Of a DNA stretch of 25,033 nt, positions 21,852-25,033 are shown piece by piece (position 1 is the stretch's first letter; each line of letters opens with the position of its first letter). The position numbers and the translations under genes were made by a program. The DNA is from a virus. The DNA lies in IMG/VR virus record IMGVR_UViG_3300009431_000131, positions 1-25,033 of that record; one strand, 5' to 3'. The notes beneath the pieces are model-generated. The model was given only the letters and a program-made list of their open reading frames with translations, was not told where the DNA came from and searched no databases.

Positions 21852-23579
21852 ATGCGAGTAGACTTAATACAAAATGCTTTTACAACTGGCGAAGTAAGTC
21901 CTCGGCTAATGGGGCGAACAGACTTAAAGAAGTTTCCCCATGGTCTCGCACGTTTAGAAAATTATATTATTCATCCACATGGCGGAGTAAGTCGTAGAGG
22001 CGGTTTTAAATTTGTCCAAGAAGTTAAAGATAGTACAAAAACAACAATTCTTTATAGTTTTAATTACAAAGACGAGTTTTCATACGTCTTAGAGTTTGGT
22101 CATAATTATATGCGTGTATTTCGGAATCAGGCTTATGTTGCAGGTTCTGAAATTGTAACTACTTATACTCAGACTGAAGTTGAAGATCTCAGGTTTGTTC
22201 AAGATGATACAACTATATATATTGCTCATAAAGACCATGCTCCCGCTAAACTAACTCGATCAGCTCATGATACTTGGGTTCTTGCTAATTTAGTATTTAC
22301 AGCCACTCCTGCTGCTTGGGGTGCAAGTAACTATCCTTCCTTAGTTTGGTTCTACGAACAAAGATTATTTTGGGGAGCGACTCCTTCTGAACCTAATAGG
22401 ATTTGGGGAAGTCAATCAGCTGATTATCTAAACCATACTCTGGGAACTGGATTAGATAATGAAGCTATTGACATAACAGTAAAAGAAGCTACTAAAATTA
22501 GATGGGCTTCTTCAGGTAGTACTTGTTTATTAGGGGCATATAATGGAGAATTTAAATTAGGAGCTGCGTCTTTAAACGAAGTTTTAACTCCTACTAATAT
22601 GCGTCCAGTAAGATATACTGGTTTAGGAAGTGCTTTCATAGCCCCTATCCGAATAGACTCAGATGTTTTATTTGTCCAAAGGGGAGGTCGTAAGCTTCGA
22701 CGGCTTCAATATAGATGGCAATCTGAGACATATAAAGCAGAAGATTTATCTATAATGTCCGAACACATATCAGAAAGCGGAATAACAGATATAGCTTACT
22801 TAAATGAGCCAGATTCACTTTTTTGGGCGGTACGAACAGATGGTAAATTAATAGGTATGACATATGAACCTGATCATGAAGTATATGGTTGGCATAAACA
22901 TATAATCGGTGGAACTGATACTGTACTTAAAAGTATAGCTGTGATAGATGGAGCTACAAATGAAGCTAAAGATGAACTCTGGGCTATTGTTTCTCGTACA
23001 ATAGATGGGAGTACTGTTCAATACATAGAATTTAAAGAACAGGGATTAGGACCAGAAGATGATCAAGAAGACTCTTTCTTTGTAGACTCTGGAATAACAA
23101 CTACTGGAAGTGATTTAGATGAAGTTACCGCTGCTCATCTTGTTGGAGAAACTGTTAGCATATTAGCTGATGGGGCTGTTCAACCCAATCAAACTGTAGG
23201 GGTAGGAGGAGCGGTTTCTATAGATCCAGTAGCTGATAAAGTTCATGTGGGTCTACCCTATACTAGTCTAATGGAAACTTTGCCTTTTGAAGGTGGAAAT
23301 CCTATAGGTTCCTCTTTAGGCCAAATAAAACGAATTAGTAAGATTCATGCTCGAATATATCGAACTTTAGGATTAAATTGTGGTATAGCAGATGGAACTT
23401 TAGATGCTTATGAATTTGGTCCCACTTCTTCTATGAATGATATGATTCCTGTATTTACAGGAGATATTGAGTTATCTTTTGCAGGTGGTTTCGATAAACA
23501 ATCTCGAGTTCATATAACTCAAGAGGATCCTTTACCCCAAACAATTTTAGCTTTAGTATATGAGGTAAGTGTTAAATGA
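21852..23579 (+). CDS. Tail tubular protein B (T7 gp12-like nozzle)
   Basis: 575 residues. The N-terminus QNAFTTGEVSPRLMGRTDLK and GGVSRRGGFKFV are the standard opening of gp12-like podovirus nozzle proteins, followed by long beta-propeller-like repeats (for example VWFYEQRLFWGATPSEPNRI). It forms the tail tube beneath gp11-type adaptors. It is shorter than T7 gp12 (about 790 residues). The ribosome site is weak (GAGAATA), so translation may be coupled to the preceding gene. It overlaps the next gene as ATGA. Confidence 0.9.
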   Translation: MRVDLIQNAFTTGEVSPRLMGRTDLKKFPHGLARLENYIIHPHGGVSRRGGFKFVQEVKDSTKTTILYSFNYKDEFSYVLEFGHNYMRVFRNQAYVAGSEIVTTYTQTEVEDLRFVQDDTTIYIAHKDHAPAKLTRSAHDTWVLANLVFTATPAAWGASNYPSLVWFYEQRLFWGATPSEPNRIWGSQSADYLNHTLGTGLDNEAIDITVKEATKIRWASSGSTCLLGAYNGEFKLGAASLNEVLTPTNMRPVRYTGLGSAFIAPIRIDSDVLFVQRGGRKLRRLQYRWQSETYKAEDLSIMSEHISESGITDIAYLNEPDSLFWAVRTDGKLIGMTYEPDHEVYGWHKHIIGGTDTVLKSIAVIDGATNEAKDELWAIVSRTIDGSTVQYIEFKEQGLGPEDDQEDSFFVDSGITTTGSDLDEVTAAHLVGETVSILADGAVQPNQTVGVGGAVSIDPVADKVHVGLPYTSLMETLPFEGGNPIGSSLGQIKRISKIHARIYRTLGLNCGIADGTLDAYEFGPTSSMNDMIPVFTGDIELSFAGGFDKQSRVHITQEDPLPQTILALVYEVSVK

Positions 23580-24046
23580 TAACTTTTACTGTAGAAGGAA
23601 AAGAATGTATCCAAGATATTATAGATATGTGTGAGTTATGGTGGTATGATTCTTTATTTTATGAAACTCATGGTGTTAAATATTCTCCAGATAAAGCAAT
23701 GTATGAAACTCTTATGGATTTAGGAATATGCTTTGCTTTATGTGGAAGATCAGAAACTGGGAAACTAGTAGCTTGTTATGTTTCTATGTTAACACCTTAT
23801 CAATTTAATCCGCAAATTTTAATGTCTTCTGAAGTAGTATGGTGTGTCCATCCTGACCATCAAAAAAGTAGTATACTATTCCGGTTACTCATTAGTATGG
23901 AAAAAGAACTTAAAGCTCGTAATGTAAATTTTACATCATTAGCTGTACCTAACATAGATAAATATCAAGGACTGCAAAAACGAATAGAAAAGCAAGGTTT
24001 CACATATATGGATAATATGTATATCAAGGAGATGATTAATGGCTAA
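23576..24046 (+). CDS. GNAT-like protein at the internal virion A position
   Basis: 156 residues; ATGA overlap with the nozzle gene. The fold pattern, ending with a helix-strand (KGLQKR..KQGFTYMDNMYIKE style) and the segment VVWCVHPDHQKSSILFRLLI, resembles the acetyl-CoA-binding core of GNAT enzymes (the V..V.P..Q..GIG block, here less canonical: HQKSSI). A small GNAT-like gene occupies this slot in many podoviruses, before the gp14-like protein. Acetyltransferase activity is uncertain since the Q/RxxGxG/A loop lacks its glycines. Confidence 0.72.
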   Translation: MITFTVEGKECIQDIIDMCELWWYDSLFYETHGVKYSPDKAMYETLMDLGICFALCGRSETGKLVACYVSMLTPYQFNPQILMSSEVVWCVHPDHQKSSILFRLLISMEKELKARNVNFTSLAVPNIDKYQGLQKRIEKQGFTYMDNMYIKEMING

Positions 24047-24773
24047 AATACCAGCAGTAGTTTATTATGCTGTAACAGCAGTTGCTGCTGTTGCTGCTGC
24101 AGCTATGAGTCATGAATCTTCACGAAAACAAGCTTCTATGCAAGCTGATGCTGCAAAAGCCGAGGCTGAACGTGAAAAAGAACGAGTTCAAGCTGCAGTA
24201 GAAGCTGAAGAACGGAAACAAGAGGCTATACGACGTGAAATAGAAATAGATAGAGAACAGCGAGCTTTTGAAGTTGGAATTCTTGAGAAACAAAAAGGAA
24301 TTGAGCAAGAGCAATTTGATTTTGAAAACACGCTTCTTCAAGAAAATATAAATAAACTTGTAGCTACTCAAACGGCAGGACTTGCAGCTGCAGGGATAGA
24401 TGTGCGAACTGGTTCCCCATTGGCTGATATAGTTGCTACGAAGAAACAGGGTGAACGTGAAACTGATTTTTTACGTCGTGGAAGAGATATTAAAATAGAA
24501 CAGTTAGAAGCACAACAAGAACGGATGACAACAGCTACTGATGTTTCTATAGAACGACTAAATAGAGACTTTGTGGAAAGTCAAAAAGGAGTGCAGCAAA
24601 TCAAAGAAGAAGGTGCCCATACTATTGCTTCTCTTAGCCGAGATGCTTCTTTATATTTACAGAAAGCTTCTGCTGCAAAAAAGATGGGAGCTCTTAAATC
24701 AGGAACATCATTATTATCAGGATATTCAACCTATAGAACTGATAGAAAAACCGGTTCAGGGTTCTTTGCTTAA
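24039..24773 (+). CDS. Internal virion (ejection) protein, T7 gp14-like
   Basis: 244 residues with AAGGAG before the ATG. A hydrophobic N-terminal segment (residues 4-22, Val/Ala-rich) is followed by a long charged coiled coil (about 25-110), the motif GLAAAGIDVRTGSPLADI seen in gp14-like ejection proteins, and a second coiled coil. These proteins leave the virion first and form a channel in the host envelope for DNA entry. Overlaps the GNAT-like gene by 8 bp. Confidence 0.87.
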   Translation: MAKIPAVVYYAVTAVAAVAAAAMSHESSRKQASMQADAAKAEAEREKERVQAAVEAEERKQEAIRREIEIDREQRAFEVGILEKQKGIEQEQFDFENTLLQENINKLVATQTAGLAAAGIDVRTGSPLADIVATKKQGERETDFLRRGRDIKIEQLEAQQERMTTATDVSIERLNRDFVESQKGVQQIKEEGAHTIASLSRDASLYLQKASAAKKMGALKSGTSLLSGYSTYRTDRKTGSGFFA

Positions 24774-24782
24774 GGACATACT

Positions 24783-25033
24783 ATGACTACAAAAGGAAGA
24801 ATACCTACATATTCTACATCCGGCAAAGATATTACTGGTCGTGTTAGTTATGATGACCCATCTGCCGGAGCTCGACTACCTAGTAAAGTAAATGTAGCTA
24901 GAGGTCGAGGACCTCGAAACTTTGACGACGGGTCAATGTTAATAGCTCGGGGTTTAGCAGGTATCGCAGCAGATTTGGATAGCATACGAGAAGACCATGA
25001 TCGACGTGGCAGACATGTAGCTAAAGTACAGGC
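24783..25033 (+). CDS. Probable internal virion protein, 5' part (cut by window edge)
   Basis: 83 codons are visible from the ATG at 24783 (MTTKGRIPTYSTSGKDITGR), which has AAGGA about 7 nt upstream, to the right edge with no stop. The start is Gly/Ser/Arg-rich and probably flexible; a helix begins near MLIARGLAGIAADLDSIRED. The position after the gp14-like gene predicts a large gp15/gp16-like internal virion protein, but nothing diagnostic is in view. Confidence 0.72.
   Translation, partial: MTTKGRIPTYSTSGKDITGRVSYDDPSAGARLPSKVNVARGRGPRNFDDGSMLIARGLAGIAADLDSIREDHDRRGRHVAKVQ

Overview
The window is part of a tailed-phage genome (or a close prophage relative). It is about 25 kb, AT-rich, and densely packed with overlapping genes, most of them with strong AGGAGG-type ribosome sites. 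Virion genes read rightward from about 14.9 kb and replication and nucleotide-metabolism genes read leftward from about 14.3 kb. Tail-tube A, tail-tube B and gp14-like ejection proteins mark it as a podovirus with T7-like short-tail architecture. The replication cassette (DUF2800 nuclease, DUF2815 ssDNA-binding protein, family A polymerase, VirE/D5 helicase, VRR-NUC, SNF2 helicase) is the set commonly met in phages of Gram-positive bacteria. The host cannot be fixed from sequence alone. No phage RNA polymerase, integrase, lysis gene, tRNA or CRISPR was seen in this window.

Layout, leftward arm (14.3 kb down to 1): winged-helix regulator with its own terminator; a non-coding block of repeats; small HTH protein; primase-helicase; a set of small unknowns; DUF2800 nuclease; an abundant-looking acidic/coiled-coil protein with its own promoter and terminator; nucleotide metabolism (DUF5664, ThyX, dCMP deaminase, MazG/dUTPase-like); DUF2815 SSB; a 47-aa Cys-rich protein; DNA polymerase; VRR-NUC; ATP-dependent DNA ligase; small regulators; and a SNF2 helicase cut by the window edge. 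Four sigma70-like promoters with a TTTACT/TTTACA -35 box can be placed on this strand.

Layout, rightward arm (14.9 kb to 25 kb): small terminase, small zinc-type protein, large terminase, portal, Bbp19-like protein, scaffold, major capsid, probable decoration protein, tail tubular A and B, GNAT-like protein, gp14-like internal virion protein, and the start of a further virion protein. RNA hairpins flank the capsid genes.

The most unusual part is the 1.4-kb control region (13.47-14.91 kb) between the two arms. It holds (i) about a dozen copies of an ACCAC-N3-GTGGT dyad, partly arranged as a 51-bp tandem unit, two of which bracket the promoter of the winged-helix gene; (ii) a second dyad, TCTACAAAYGTAGA, at the same distance (about -74) from the main leftward and rightward promoters; (iii) a 295-bp nested inverted repeat rich in GTAC motifs; and (iv) 33-bp tandem repeats. 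Together these look like a two-operator genetic switch, a replication/partition locus, or both. That reading is inference. The repeats themselves are directly visible.
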